Source: Acidobacteriota bacterium
GTDB lineage: Bacteria > Acidobacteriota > Terriglobia > UBA7540
Reading direction: 5' to 3'
Assembly (NCBI GenBank): GCA_021789565.1
Contig: JAJYJL010000148.1
Location: 1 to 10,705, forward strand
Length of the DNA stretch: 10,705 nucleotides
Translations under genes and position numbers: made by a program
Shown here: positions 1-7,373 of the stretch, one piece after another
Layout of the letters: each line of letters starts with the position of its first letter
How positions within the stretch are numbered: position 1 is the stretch's first letter
The notes under the pieces: generated by a model
What the model was told of the DNA's origin: nothing
Seen by the model: only the letters and a program-made list of their open reading frames with translations
The model's database searches: none

Positions 1-2015
1 TGGCCGATTACTACCGCGCTTCTGCCGCATACAAGGGCGGTCATCCCGAGCGCGTGGCAGACATGCTGGTCGATTTCGATAAGCGTTATCCTGGCAGCAC
101 CAAACGTTACGATGCCATCGAATTGCTGGCGTGGGGATATCTGCAGACCGGGCAACCGCAGAAGGCACTGCAACTTCTGCTAGGCGAGCCCCAGGTGCGC
201 GAGCGTCCCGCACTGGCGCTGGTGTTGGCCCAGGCCTATACCGATAACGGGCAATTGCGGAAAGCCGCGGAGACCTTGCAGGACATTTATTACGCCTTCC
301 CCACCACCCCTCAAGCCAATGCAGCTGGCGGGACGCTGGAAAAATTGAGAAGCCAGCTGGGCGTCAACTATCCGCCGGTTTCAGATCAGATTGCCACGGC
401 CCGTGTGGAGCGGCTTTACGCGGCGTCCAGATTCTTAGAAGCGCTCAAGGGATATGAGCAGTTACTGCGGGAGCGGCAGAATAGCTCATGGGCCTGGAGA
501 TGGAACCTGGGTCGGGCAAGGTGCCTGGTACGCCTTGGCCGCGGCACTGCCGCCATTGAAACACTGGTGAACAGCGTTGCCCCAACACCGGAATTGGATG
601 CGGAGCGTCTGGCCACTTTAGTAGATGCTTACGCACAGATTGAAGATGACACCGCTATCGTCAAGCCTCTGAACAGTCTCAGGACAGATTATTTTAAGTC
701 GCATTGGCACGCTGTGGCCCTACTGCGGGCCGCCAACTATTTTATGTACAAGGGCGAGTGGGACATTGCCCCATTGTATTACCGTACACTTCGGGACGAG
801 TTTCCCCAGACGCCGCAGGGCTCCGAGGCAAGCTGGCGGTATGCCTGGATCACTTACCTCACCGGCAATCCATATGATGCCAGCAAATCCTTGCTGGATC
901 TCATTCAGAAGTATCCCGGCTCCCCGCACGTTCCGGCAGCAATCTATTTCCTTGGCCGGCTGGAAGAGAATGTACAGCCTGCCAAAGCGGAGGCATTGTA
1001 CGTGTTTCTCAAGACACGCTACCGGCACGCCTACTATGCGCAGGAGGCCAGCCGCCGGCTTGCCCTGATTGAAAAGCATCCTGCCAAAGCATCTGCCGCC
1101 GCCAACCCCAACTTCTCAGTTGCTGAACTGACCGGCAAAATCCCACTCATTGACCCACCCGATCTCGGGGCATGCTTGCCAGCTGCCACCGGCAATGAGC
1201 TGGCCGCGTTCGATACACTCGAAGCGCTCGATCTCGATGACCTCGCCCGACAGAACATCCAGGCACGCCTTAACCGGCACCCCAAATCTCCAATTCTGGT
1301 GCTAGCCCTCAGCCAGCTTGAGAGCAGCCAGGGCAATACGGACCTCGCCCTGCATACGGCGAAAAGGATTGCCCCGGATTATTACTCGCAACATTTCACC
1401 GAATTGCCGCGGGAGTTCTGGCAACTCGTTTTCCCAAGGGCTTACATGGGCCTGATCCGGCACTACTCTGCCATCAACCACCTCGACCCATACCTGGTGA
1501 TGGGACTCATCCGGCAGGAATCAGGATTCAACACGCGTGCCACCTCATCCTCCAACGCGCGTGGGCTGATGCAGGTTGTGCCTTCCACGGTCACAAGCTC
1601 CCGGCGCTACGAAAAGTCAGTGGGCAGAAGGCTCTACCAGCCGGCTTACAACGTGCGCTTTGGATGCGCATATTTGCGCGAACTGATAAAGCGATATAAC
1701 GGCAACCTTGCGGCGACGGTGGCTGCCTATAACGCCGGCCCCGCGCGCGTAGACCAGTGGCTCAGCCAGCGTCAGTATCGAGATCAGCAGGAGTTTGTGG
1801 AATCTGTTCCCTATCCGGAGACTCGTGTCTACCTCAAGGCCGTATTTGCCGACAGCGGCGTCTATCGTGAGTTGGTAACAGGCTCCGCTAAGTTCAGCGC
1901 CTGTCCAAGCCGCACCACAAAAGCCCGACGTCAGTCCAACATGCAGCTACGGAGAAACTTGCACCAGCAAGACCGTCCGTTGCTCCCCCGCGACAGGAGA
2001 TCAGGTATCCGGTGA
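1..2015 (+). CDS. slt: Soluble lytic murein transglycosylase (Slt70-like), 5'-truncated by the window edge
   Basis: Periplasmic enzyme of peptidoglycan turnover. The family cleaves the MurNAc-GlcNAc beta-1,4 bond and leaves 1,6-anhydro-MurNAc. The reading frame is open to the left edge (first complete codon at 3), and the residues before the GTG at 54 look coding, so the true start lies upstream. Numbering below counts that GTG as 1. Residues about 1-440 form an alpha-helical, TPR-like superhelix similar to the Slt70 U-domain, with repeated helix pairs ending in patterns such as KYPGS and EFPQTPQ. Residues about 475-600 are the SLT (GH23-type) catalytic domain: IRQESGFN with the catalytic Glu489 (codon 1518-1520), GLMQVVPST at 504-512 and AAYNAGP at 557-563. 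All the diagnostic motifs are intact. The last ~40 residues, after VYRELVTG, are Arg/Ser-rich, match nothing I know, and may reflect a frameshift (see findings). Family assignment is confident; the natural C-terminus is not. Confidence 0.93.
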   Translation, partial: ADYYRASAAYKGGHPERVADMLVDFDKRYPGSTKRYDAIELLAWGYLQTGQPQKALQLLLGEPQVRERPALALVLAQAYTDNGQLRKAAETLQDIYYAFPTTPQANAAGGTLEKLRSQLGVNYPPVSDQIATARVERLYAASRFLEALKGYEQLLRERQNSSWAWRWNLGRARCLVRLGRGTAAIETLVNSVAPTPELDAERLATLVDAYAQIEDDTAIVKPLNSLRTDYFKSHWHAVALLRAANYFMYKGEWDIAPLYYRTLRDEFPQTPQGSEASWRYAWITYLTGNPYDASKSLLDLIQKYPGSPHVPAAIYFLGRLEENVQPAKAEALYVFLKTRYRHAYYAQEASRRLALIEKHPAKASAAANPNFSVAELTGKIPLIDPPDLGACLPAATGNELAAFDTLEALDLDDLARQNIQARLNRHPKSPILVLALSQLESSQGNTDLALHTAKRIAPDYYSQHFTELPREFWQLVFPRAYMGLIRHYSAINHLDPYLVMGLIRQESGFNTRATSSSNARGLMQVVPSTVTSSRRYEKSVGRRLYQPAYNVRFGCAYLRELIKRYNGNLAATVAAYNAGPARVDQWLSQRQYRDQQEFVESVPYPETRVYLKAVFADSGVYRELVTGSAKFSACPSRTTKARRQSNMQLRRNLHQQDRPLLPRDRRSGIR

Positions 2016-2085
2016 CTTCGAGTCCGACAAGGGCAATACAAAGAACGCACCAGACCAGCCTGCGCATATCATCGACAAATTAGCT

Positions 2086-2109
2086 CTGGCTTTCTTTCAG
2101 CCAGGTTTT
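2086..2109 (+). terminator. Weak hairpin with short T-run after slt
   Basis: Arms ctggct (2086-2091) and agccag (2099-2104) enclose a 7-nt loop. A G and then TTTT (2106-2109) follow on the plus strand, about 70 nt after the transglycosylase stop. The stem is only 6 bp (7 with a T-G pair) and the T-run is short, so this is at best a modest intrinsic terminator. If the transglycosylase frame really extends to 2163, the hairpin would lie inside the gene and be a coincidence. Confidence 0.3.
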
Positions 2110-2240
2110 ACGCCAGCATCACAGCCGAGTACATCTCAACGGGTTACAAGCTATTGCAGGTGAAAACTGCGCTCCAATGGCAGGTGAAATGCTGTCTTGA
2201 ACTGCATTGGAGTGAAGCGTGGCAAGCCGCCGTCACTCAT

Positions 2241-2283
2241 AAAAATCAATGCGGGTAGAGACCTTGCAGCCTCTACCCGCATT
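2241..2283 (-). terminator. Strong hairpin terminator for the TonB-dependent receptor gene
   Basis: A perfect 13-bp inverted repeat, aatgcgggtagag (2248-2260) and ctctacccgcatt (2271-2283), encloses a 10-nt loop. On the minus strand the hairpin is followed by GATTTTT (2241-2247 read in reverse), the normal intrinsic-terminator layout. On the plus strand only ATTTG follows, so the main direction is minus. It lies about 80 nt downstream of the receptor stop, in the convergent region with slt, and may block read-through from both sides. Confidence 0.72.
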
Positions 2284-2365
2284 TGTCACTAAAGCAGGAT
2301 AGGCCGCAGCATGTCGCAATGGGTCTAAAATTATGACCATTATGGCATGCTGCAGGCAGCCAAGA

Positions 2366-5300
2366 TTAGAAGTTGAGTTCAGCTCCTAACTGGAGGATCC
2401 GCTGTCCAAACGAACCGGTGATCTGCCCAAAGTTTCCGCCACAGACACCGTTAACGTTCGAGCAGAACATACCTGGATTCCACCAGTGAGGGGTATTACT
2501 GAAGTTTAGCGTCTCAGCCTGCACCTGCAAATTGAATCGCTCCGTGAGCTTGAAGGTTCGGAAGAGACTCAGGTCAAGTTGTCCGATTCCAGGACCTCTG
2601 AGCCAGGACAAACCTCGCCCACTATTCCCGATCCTAACGGTCTGAACGGGGGTGAAGGCTGTCGTGTTAAACCAATGCTGACCCGGCCCGGTTCCCTTAA
2701 TCATGGTGAGATTGCCGGCAAAGTCGGGAACCTGGCTGGTACCCGGAGTGTTCAGGTAGCTGCCGGTCTGGCTCGGATAGAGCGGCGAACCAGAGATGCC
2801 CGTGATGATGCCGTTCACTTGCCATCCGCCAAGGATTGCTCTTGCAGTCTTGTCAGTGTTGGCAAATTTCTGGCCTGCACCAAAGGGCAGATTGTAGATG
2901 AACGCCATCTTCAGCACGTGGGTATGGTCGAAGCTGAGGGTGTGGCGGTTCAGCGACTGGCAGCCCTGAGGCATCAAAGAATTGGCCGTGCAGTTGAAGG
3001 CCAGTCCGTTTCCCCATCCTTCATCATCCATGTAGCCAATCACCTTCGAGTACGTGTAAGACCCCTGAAGGAACAGGCCATTGGTAACGTGGCGGTTCAA
3101 CGAGACCTGCAGTGAGTTGTAGTGTGAATCCAGGTAACCCTGGAAGAGGTACGTTCCACCGGTGCGGCCGAAAGCAGAATACAACGGCTGGCCAGCAGCT
3201 CCGGACCCAAGGGGTGCGGCGTTGGGGTTCCGGCCGTTGAATTCGTGTGCGAGGTGGTTGCCAACGTAGCCCACAGTCATCAAGGTATTGTAGGGCAGCT
3301 TCCGCTCAATCGTGAAATTCCAGAACTGCACGTATCCACGCTTGAACGAGCCCGGGTTCATGGTTCCAACGGTCACATCGAAAGGAGGAGTGATCACGCC
3401 TGACGAGAAGCCCGTTGGGGCAGCAATGAGAGGCACGCCATTAGCCAACCCGGAATAACCATTCACCGTATTGGTGCTGGCATTGAAGGTCGCATACGGC
3501 TGGAAGCGTGTTACATTGCTGTTCCCTGCCACGTATTGGTCGGAACCGATCGTGTACGGATAGAATCCGCGCAGAGGCCGCTCAAGAGGCAGCGTGTCAT
3601 AGGTGATGCCATAAGCGGTGCGGAACACCGTTTTGTCATTGAACTGATAGGCCAAACCAATGCGAGGAGCAAACAGCTTCTTGCTGCTGGTAACTCCAAG
3701 CGGATGGATGGGGTTGCCTCCAAGTCCGCCCAGAACCAACTGGTTGGTGGCGGCATTGTAGACTTCAAACTTGCTGACGCCATCACGAGTGATCATCGGG
3801 AAGTACTCCCAGCGAACGCCCATATCCACGGTCAGTTTCGGGAGCAGCCGGAAGGTATCTCCAACATAGAGAGCTTCCTGCCAGTCCTTATTGGTGGCCT
3901 TGATGAACTGCTGGCCGTTGTAGACTTCACTGCCAAGCCCAAGGTTGAACAGTGCAATACCGTTCCAGGGGTTTGAGGTGAAGCCGATGGGGTTGCCACT
4001 GGCATCATAATACTGAGCCTGTGTTCCAACACCCAGTGAGTCCGTTGCGGTGTTAAGGAAGGTGTTGTCGTTGCCCATGTAGATGCCGCCACGAGGGCAG
4101 CAGACGATTTCCGGCTGCCAGTGGTTCAAGTGATTGTGGGCCGCATCGAATCCAAACACGATCGTGTGCTTGCCTTTGATCCAGGTCGCGTTTTCGTCGA
4201 GGGTCAACTGCCAGTCGTTGCGGAACGCAGGTTCCCACGACTGGTTGGTACCCAGGCCGGTGAAATTATCCCAAGCAAGTCCAGGCATACCACTATATCG
4301 GTTGTCGCCAGCCGGAGTGTTGCTGTTGACCAGACCGAGAACGGTCTGTCCGTAGTCATGGCCAAAACCGGGCACGGTGTTGCCTTCACCCATGCGAGTA
4401 AAGCCAACGTGGCCGCTCAGAACCAGGTCAGACTTTGCAGTCCAGGTATGACCGAGAGTCACGGTTTGGGCCGTGTCATCGGTAACACCAGTACCACCAC
4501 CTTGACCGGCGATACCGTAATCGGTGCCGTCGCTCAAGAGCGCCTTCTGGAGTGTGTATTTGCCCCAGAGGGTCTGGCGATCACTGATGTTGTAGTCCAC
4601 CTTCCCGGTGTAAATGTTGCGGTTCCAGGCCGAATTCCGCAGGCGGATGTCGTTTTGTGCTGTAAACTGCGTGAACGGCTGGCCCAGCGTGTTGTTGGGA
4701 GTGTAAGGGGCCATCAACTGCCAGAAGGCGGTTGCGCCGGAGTACATGCGGCTGGAGGGAATGACGTTGTTCTGGAAAGCGCAGCGGCCCTGGCCGGTTG
4801 CCTGGTTCCCAGTAACAGGGTCGAAGACCATACCTTCCTGCAACGGAACCACCGGGCCCGCGCCCGGTCCGGCAGAGTTGCTGGTGCACACCGTCACAGG
4901 ATTGCCGCTTGCGTCGTAGACGGGTGCCCCAAGATAAGCGGAATAATCTCCATTCCGCATATCGACAGGAGGAATCAGGCCGGTGTCGGCCGCGTTGTTC
5001 CGCTGGAAGTATCCATCCCAATTGCCGAAGAAGAATACCTTGTTCTTGACAATCGGTCCGCCGACAGAGGCTCCATCGTTGTTCCGGATGTCCTTCGGCT
5101 TCTTGCCGTTGGCTGTATGGACAAGCGCGTTCTGAGCATTCAAAGCGGCGTCAGTGTGGTAGCCGTAAAGCTGGCCATGGAACTGGTTGGTTCCCGACTT
5201 GGTGATGACATCCGTCGCGGCGCCAGCCGTGAGGCCCTTTTGAACGTTGAAATTGGAAGTCTGAACGTTGACTTCCTCCACCGTTGATGCCGGCGGCACG

Positions 5301-5971
5301 ATCACCATGTGGTCGGGCAGCCAGAGGAACACGTCCGTAGCACCGTCCACGCGGGACGTGTTGATGTGCTGCGGGAGGCCGTTGGAGTTGATAGCGAGTG
5401 AACGGTCCGGCGTGTCAGCAAGTGCGTTAGGATAGCTTCCCGTGATTGCCGAAAGAGAAACAACGCCAGGTGAAAGCAGTTCAACGCTCTGGAAATTGTG
5501 ATAAACGTTCAGCGGCAGGTTCTGCACCGCAAAGTTGCTGATGGTCGTATGAACATTGGTCTGCTGGGTTTGAAGAGTAGCGGCAGCGCCGGAAACCGTT
5601 ACGGTCTGAGTAACAGCTCCGATCTCCATCTGAACATTCTGCTGGTTTACTGATCCGGCAGCAACGCGGATGCCAGTCTGCTTCAGAGGCTTGAAACCTT
5701 GTGCTGTCACGCTGAGTGTATAGGTACCACCAGGAAGGTCGGCAAGACGATAGTCACCCGCCGATCCTGAGGTGGTGTTCCGGGTAAAGCCCGTGTTGTC
5801 ATTGACGATCGTGATTGCCGCATTCGGCACAACTGCGCCGGTCTGGTCAGAAACTGTTCCTGCGACAGAACCATACAGGATCTGCGCATTCACCCGCTGA
5901 GCAGCACCGAGTGCGAGAACAGCAATCGCGACGAGCCATATAGCGAATCGAGATACAGCCCGAAATCGCAT
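2366..5971 (-). CDS. TonB-dependent receptor with carboxypeptidase-regulatory-like N-terminal domain (Oar-like)
   Basis: Outer-membrane beta-barrel protein of 1201 residues, of the large family expanded in Acidobacteriota; presumed to import or bind substrates too large for porins. A Sec signal peptide covers residues 1-29, with cleavage likely after RVNA. Residues about 33-117 form a CarboxypepD_reg-like beta-sandwich (GSVAGTVSDQTGAVVPNA, then DYRLADLPGGTYTLSV). Residues about 140-262 form the plug (NLPLN, SRVDGATD, VEEVNVQTSNF, TDVITKSGTNQFHG). The rest is barrel, with alternating aromatic strands ending in QLGAELNF and the typical C-terminal Phe. I see no clear TonB box. The start is supported by GGAGGT (5979-5984) 7 nt before the ATG. 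It is downstream of, and in the same direction as, the sugar cluster, but 475 bp away with its own candidate promoter, so it is probably a separate transcript. The substrate cannot be read from the sequence; the neighbours suggest a glycoside or oligosaccharide, which is inference. Confidence 0.93.
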   Translation of the reverse strand: MRFRAVSRFAIWLVAIAVLALGAAQRVNAQILYGSVAGTVSDQTGAVVPNAAITIVNDNTGFTRNTTSGSAGDYRLADLPGGTYTLSVTAQGFKPLKQTGIRVAAGSVNQQNVQMEIGAVTQTVTVSGAAATLQTQQTNVHTTISNFAVQNLPLNVYHNFQSVELLSPGVVSLSAITGSYPNALADTPDRSLAINSNGLPQHINTSRVDGATDVFLWLPDHMVIVPPASTVEEVNVQTSNFNVQKGLTAGAATDVITKSGTNQFHGQLYGYHTDAALNAQNALVHTANGKKPKDIRNNDGASVGGPIVKNKVFFFGNWDGYFQRNNAADTGLIPPVDMRNGDYSAYLGAPVYDASGNPVTVCTSNSAGPGAGPVVPLQEGMVFDPVTGNQATGQGRCAFQNNVIPSSRMYSGATAFWQLMAPYTPNNTLGQPFTQFTAQNDIRLRNSAWNRNIYTGKVDYNISDRQTLWGKYTLQKALLSDGTDYGIAGQGGGTGVTDDTAQTVTLGHTWTAKSDLVLSGHVGFTRMGEGNTVPGFGHDYGQTVLGLVNSNTPAGDNRYSGMPGLAWDNFTGLGTNQSWEPAFRNDWQLTLDENATWIKGKHTIVFGFDAAHNHLNHWQPEIVCCPRGGIYMGNDNTFLNTATDSLGVGTQAQYYDASGNPIGFTSNPWNGIALFNLGLGSEVYNGQQFIKATNKDWQEALYVGDTFRLLPKLTVDMGVRWEYFPMITRDGVSKFEVYNAATNQLVLGGLGGNPIHPLGVTSSKKLFAPRIGLAYQFNDKTVFRTAYGITYDTLPLERPLRGFYPYTIGSDQYVAGNSNVTRFQPYATFNASTNTVNGYSGLANGVPLIAAPTGFSSGVITPPFDVTVGTMNPGSFKRGYVQFWNFTIERKLPYNTLMTVGYVGNHLAHEFNGRNPNAAPLGSGAAGQPLYSAFGRTGGTYLFQGYLDSHYNSLQVSLNRHVTNGLFLQGSYTYSKVIGYMDDEGWGNGLAFNCTANSLMPQGCQSLNRHTLSFDHTHVLKMAFIYNLPFGAGQKFANTDKTARAILGGWQVNGIITGISGSPLYPSQTGSYLNTPGTSQVPDFAGNLTMIKGTGPGQHWFNTTAFTPVQTVRIGNSGRGLSWLRGPGIGQLDLSLFRTFKLTERFNLQVQAETLNFSNTPHWWNPGMFCSNVNGVCGGNFGQITGSFGQRILQLGAELNF

Positions 5972-5978
5972 CTAGTAC

Positions 5979-5984
5979 ACCTCC
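5979..5984 (-). promoter_or_regulatory. Ribosome binding site of the TonB-dependent receptor gene
   Basis: GGAGGT on the minus strand, 7 nt before the ATG at 5971, is a near-ideal Shine-Dalgarno. It fixes this start, which also gives a complete signal peptide. Confidence 0.8.
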
Positions 5985-6116
5985 GTAAATTTGAGCATTT
6001 TAGTGAAGGACCCTAAGCAGACGCAAGGCTTGGCCAGTATTCAAATTTCGCGCTGGCCGCGCCGCAGTATGGAAATAATTCCGTAAAACGACCCTAAGTG
6101 TTCCCGACAAGCAGAG

Positions 6117-6146
6117 ATTTAACCATAATAAAGTGCAACCTGTCAA
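6117..6146 (-). promoter_or_regulatory. Candidate sigma-70-type promoter for the TonB-dependent receptor gene
   Basis: On the minus strand a consensus -35 TTGACA (6141-6146) is followed after 18 nt by TTAAAT (6117-6122, 4 of 6 matches to TATAAT). This would start transcription near 6110 and give a leader of about 135-140 nt before the receptor ATG. The -35 is perfect but the -10 is mediocre. The -35 lies inside the inverted repeat listed at 6141-6161. Confidence 0.4.
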
Positions 6147-6161
6147 CAGCTTCTTTTGACA
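6141..6161. promoter_or_regulatory. Inverted repeat TGTCAA-N9-TTGACA, possible operator
   Basis: Perfect 6-bp arms, tgtcaa (6141-6146) and ttgaca (6156-6161), have centres 15 bp apart. The left arm coincides with the proposed -35 of the receptor promoter. A dimeric regulator bound here would compete with RNA polymerase. No regulator gene is present in the window to pair with it. Confidence 0.3.
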
Positions 6162-6370
6162 TATTTAGACTCTTAAAGCATTCATACCTACATGGTAAAC
6201 GCAAGGGAACGTAACATAGATCCATTACGAATTTTTTACACACTCTACGGACAAGAGTCTCCCTTGTTTCCAAATCTGCAGTTTTTCCGTTTTTTGCAGT
6301 CCTTAACGAGATGAGCAGGGAAGGGGCATTCACTCGCAGGAGGGTTTCTCAGGAAACGCGGCACCGGTCG

Positions 6371-6417
6371 CCTGAATGGCCCGGCAAGTATTGGAACCTG
6401 CCGGGCAAGCTTTCAGG
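6371..6417 (-). terminator. Two-part stem-loop downstream of the sugar gene cluster
   Basis: An inner perfect stem gcccggca (6379-6386) and tgccgggc (6399-6406) with a 12-nt loop sits inside an outer stem cctgaa (6371-6376) and ttcagg (6412-6417). The structure lies about 30 nt beyond the stop of the last gene of the cluster. There is no T-tract on the minus strand, so it is either a non-canonical terminator or a 3'-end-stabilising hairpin that limits read-through into the receptor gene. Confidence 0.45.
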
Positions 6418-6446
6418 GGTTTCAAACGGAATCCGCAATATCTGGC

Positions 6447-7349
6447 TCAGGCCTGGATCAGGAGCCGGTCAATACGGCTGCTGAGATCGCGAAGATAAGC
6501 CTCGTCTCCACTCTCCAGTTCGCAGATCGCGGAACCTGAGTAGCCGATATCGATCAGCGCCTGACGAACGGCCGGCCACATTACCTGGCCGTCTCCCAGG
6601 TCTACCCACTCGAATCGGCTATGCTCAACCTTGAAATCTTTCAGGTGCAATTTCGCGATACGCTTGTTCAGCGTGTGGATCCAGTCCTGGGGATATCCGT
6701 AGAGCACCACATTGCCCACATCAAACCAGGATTTTAGCCATGGGCTGTGGAACTCATCGATGTAGGTCCGCATCTCAAGCGGACTGAGCAGGAACTTGTT
6801 CCAGACCTCTTCAATGGCAATTACGACCTTCAGTTCTTCTGCCAGGGGAAGAAGCTTGCGGATCTCCTTCTGTGAGCGCACCCAGGCTTCATGGTAACTG
6901 GTTTCGGGATTGACAACCGCAGGCACCAGCAACACAGCATCGGAGCCCCACAGCTTGGCATTGTGCAGGGACGTCCGCATGCCATCCAAGCTTGTCTTTA
7001 CTACGGAAGGATTCGACGAAGAGAGCGGATATTGCCAGTGCGCCATGTTCATCACAGAGTCGATCCGGACGCCCGTCGCATCGGCGGCCTTCTTCAATTC
7101 TTCCGCCTCCTTCTGGTCAGGGGTGGTCGGGGCCTGCACCACCTTGAATCCTGTATCCCGTGCCAGCTTGAAACGGTCTGCCACACTCATCTCTTTGGGC
7201 AGCATGCTATAGACCAACCCTTTGTCAAGCGACAGCTTGCCGCCGGCCGGAACGGGTGCTGCGGCAAACGAGGCTGGCAGCGCACTCAGCGCCGCCGTCC
7301 CCGCAACCGTCAGCTTAAGAAAGTCCCTCCTGGAAGTTTCGTTGCTCAT
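6447..7349 (-). CDS. Tat-exported sugar phosphate isomerase/epimerase-like TIM-barrel protein (last gene of cluster)
   Basis: A 300-residue protein of the xylose-isomerase-like TIM-barrel (AP endonuclease 2-type) superfamily. It opens with a twin-arginine signal, SRRDFLKL (Arg7-Arg8), followed by an Ala-rich hydrophobic stretch to about residue 32, so it should be exported folded. The four metal-ligand positions of the fold are recognisable: Glu180 in IAIEEVWN, Asp210 in WFDVGN, His235 in LHLKD and Glu277 or Glu279 in CELESG. This implies a divalent-metal enzyme acting on a keto-sugar as isomerase, epimerase or hydratase. The start is supported by AGGA (7357-7360) 7 nt before the ATG. Only 24 nt separate it from the oxidoreductase upstream, so the two are surely co-transcribed. 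It differs clearly from the other TIM-barrel protein of the cluster and is not a recent duplicate. Exact substrate and reaction are not deducible; family and export are confident. Confidence 0.9.
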   Translation of the reverse strand: MSNETSRRDFLKLTVAGTAALSALPASFAAAPVPAGGKLSLDKGLVYSMLPKEMSVADRFKLARDTGFKVVQAPTTPDQKEAEELKKAADATGVRIDSVMNMAHWQYPLSSSNPSVVKTSLDGMRTSLHNAKLWGSDAVLLVPAVVNPETSYHEAWVRSQKEIRKLLPLAEELKVVIAIEEVWNKFLLSPLEMRTYIDEFHSPWLKSWFDVGNVVLYGYPQDWIHTLNKRIAKLHLKDFKVEHSRFEWVDLGDGQVMWPAVRQALIDIGYSGSAICELESGDEAYLRDLSSRIDRLLIQA

Positions 7350-7373
7350 CGGTTTTTCCTTTCCTGCCGTCTC

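Larger units (their letters stand above)
2016..2365. other. Convergent intergenic region
   Basis: About 350 bases separate the slt stop from the receptor stop. Besides the two hairpins listed separately, there is an imperfect inverted repeat (ctccaatggcag at 2172-2183 against ctgcattggag at 2202-2212, one bulged base). There is also a 10-base direct repeat gcaggtgaaa at 2156-2165 and 2180-2189, with a 24-nt period. No independent gene with a start codon and ribosome binding site is visible. A plus-strand frame stays open from 1879 to a TGA at 2161-2163 but has no obvious start of its own (see findings). Confidence 0.6.
5985..6370. other. Gene-free upstream region of the receptor, partly AT-rich
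   Basis: The stretch between the receptor ribosome binding site and the hairpin at 6371 holds the candidate promoter and inverted repeat. It also holds a 9-base direct repeat gaccctaag at 6009-6017 and 6090-6098. Composition drops to clearly AT-rich between about 6100 and 6300, as expected of a control region. A 79-codon minus-strand frame crosses it (6094-6333) but starts at a GTG with no Shine-Dalgarno and resembles nothing, so I do not call it a gene. Confidence 0.55.

Noticed and set aside
54..56. GTG as the start of the lytic transglycosylase
   Set aside because: The frame is open and coding-like back to position 3, and the protein would lack a signal peptide; the gene begins outside the window.
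2156..2212. 24-nt near-repeat and imperfect inverted repeat as a mobile-element end or small RNA
   Set aside because: The repeats are too short and degenerate, with no transposase, target duplication or promoter nearby.
4121..5287. Open frame of 388 codons on the plus strand, antisense to the TonB receptor
   Set aside because: It lies wholly inside a confidently coding receptor gene, has no family resemblance and no ribosome binding site context, and long antisense frames are common in GC-rich genes.
6094..6333. 79-codon minus-strand frame in the receptor control region
   Set aside because: It starts at a GTG without Shine-Dalgarno, is in AT-rich intergenic sequence that holds promoter-like elements, and has no recognisable features.
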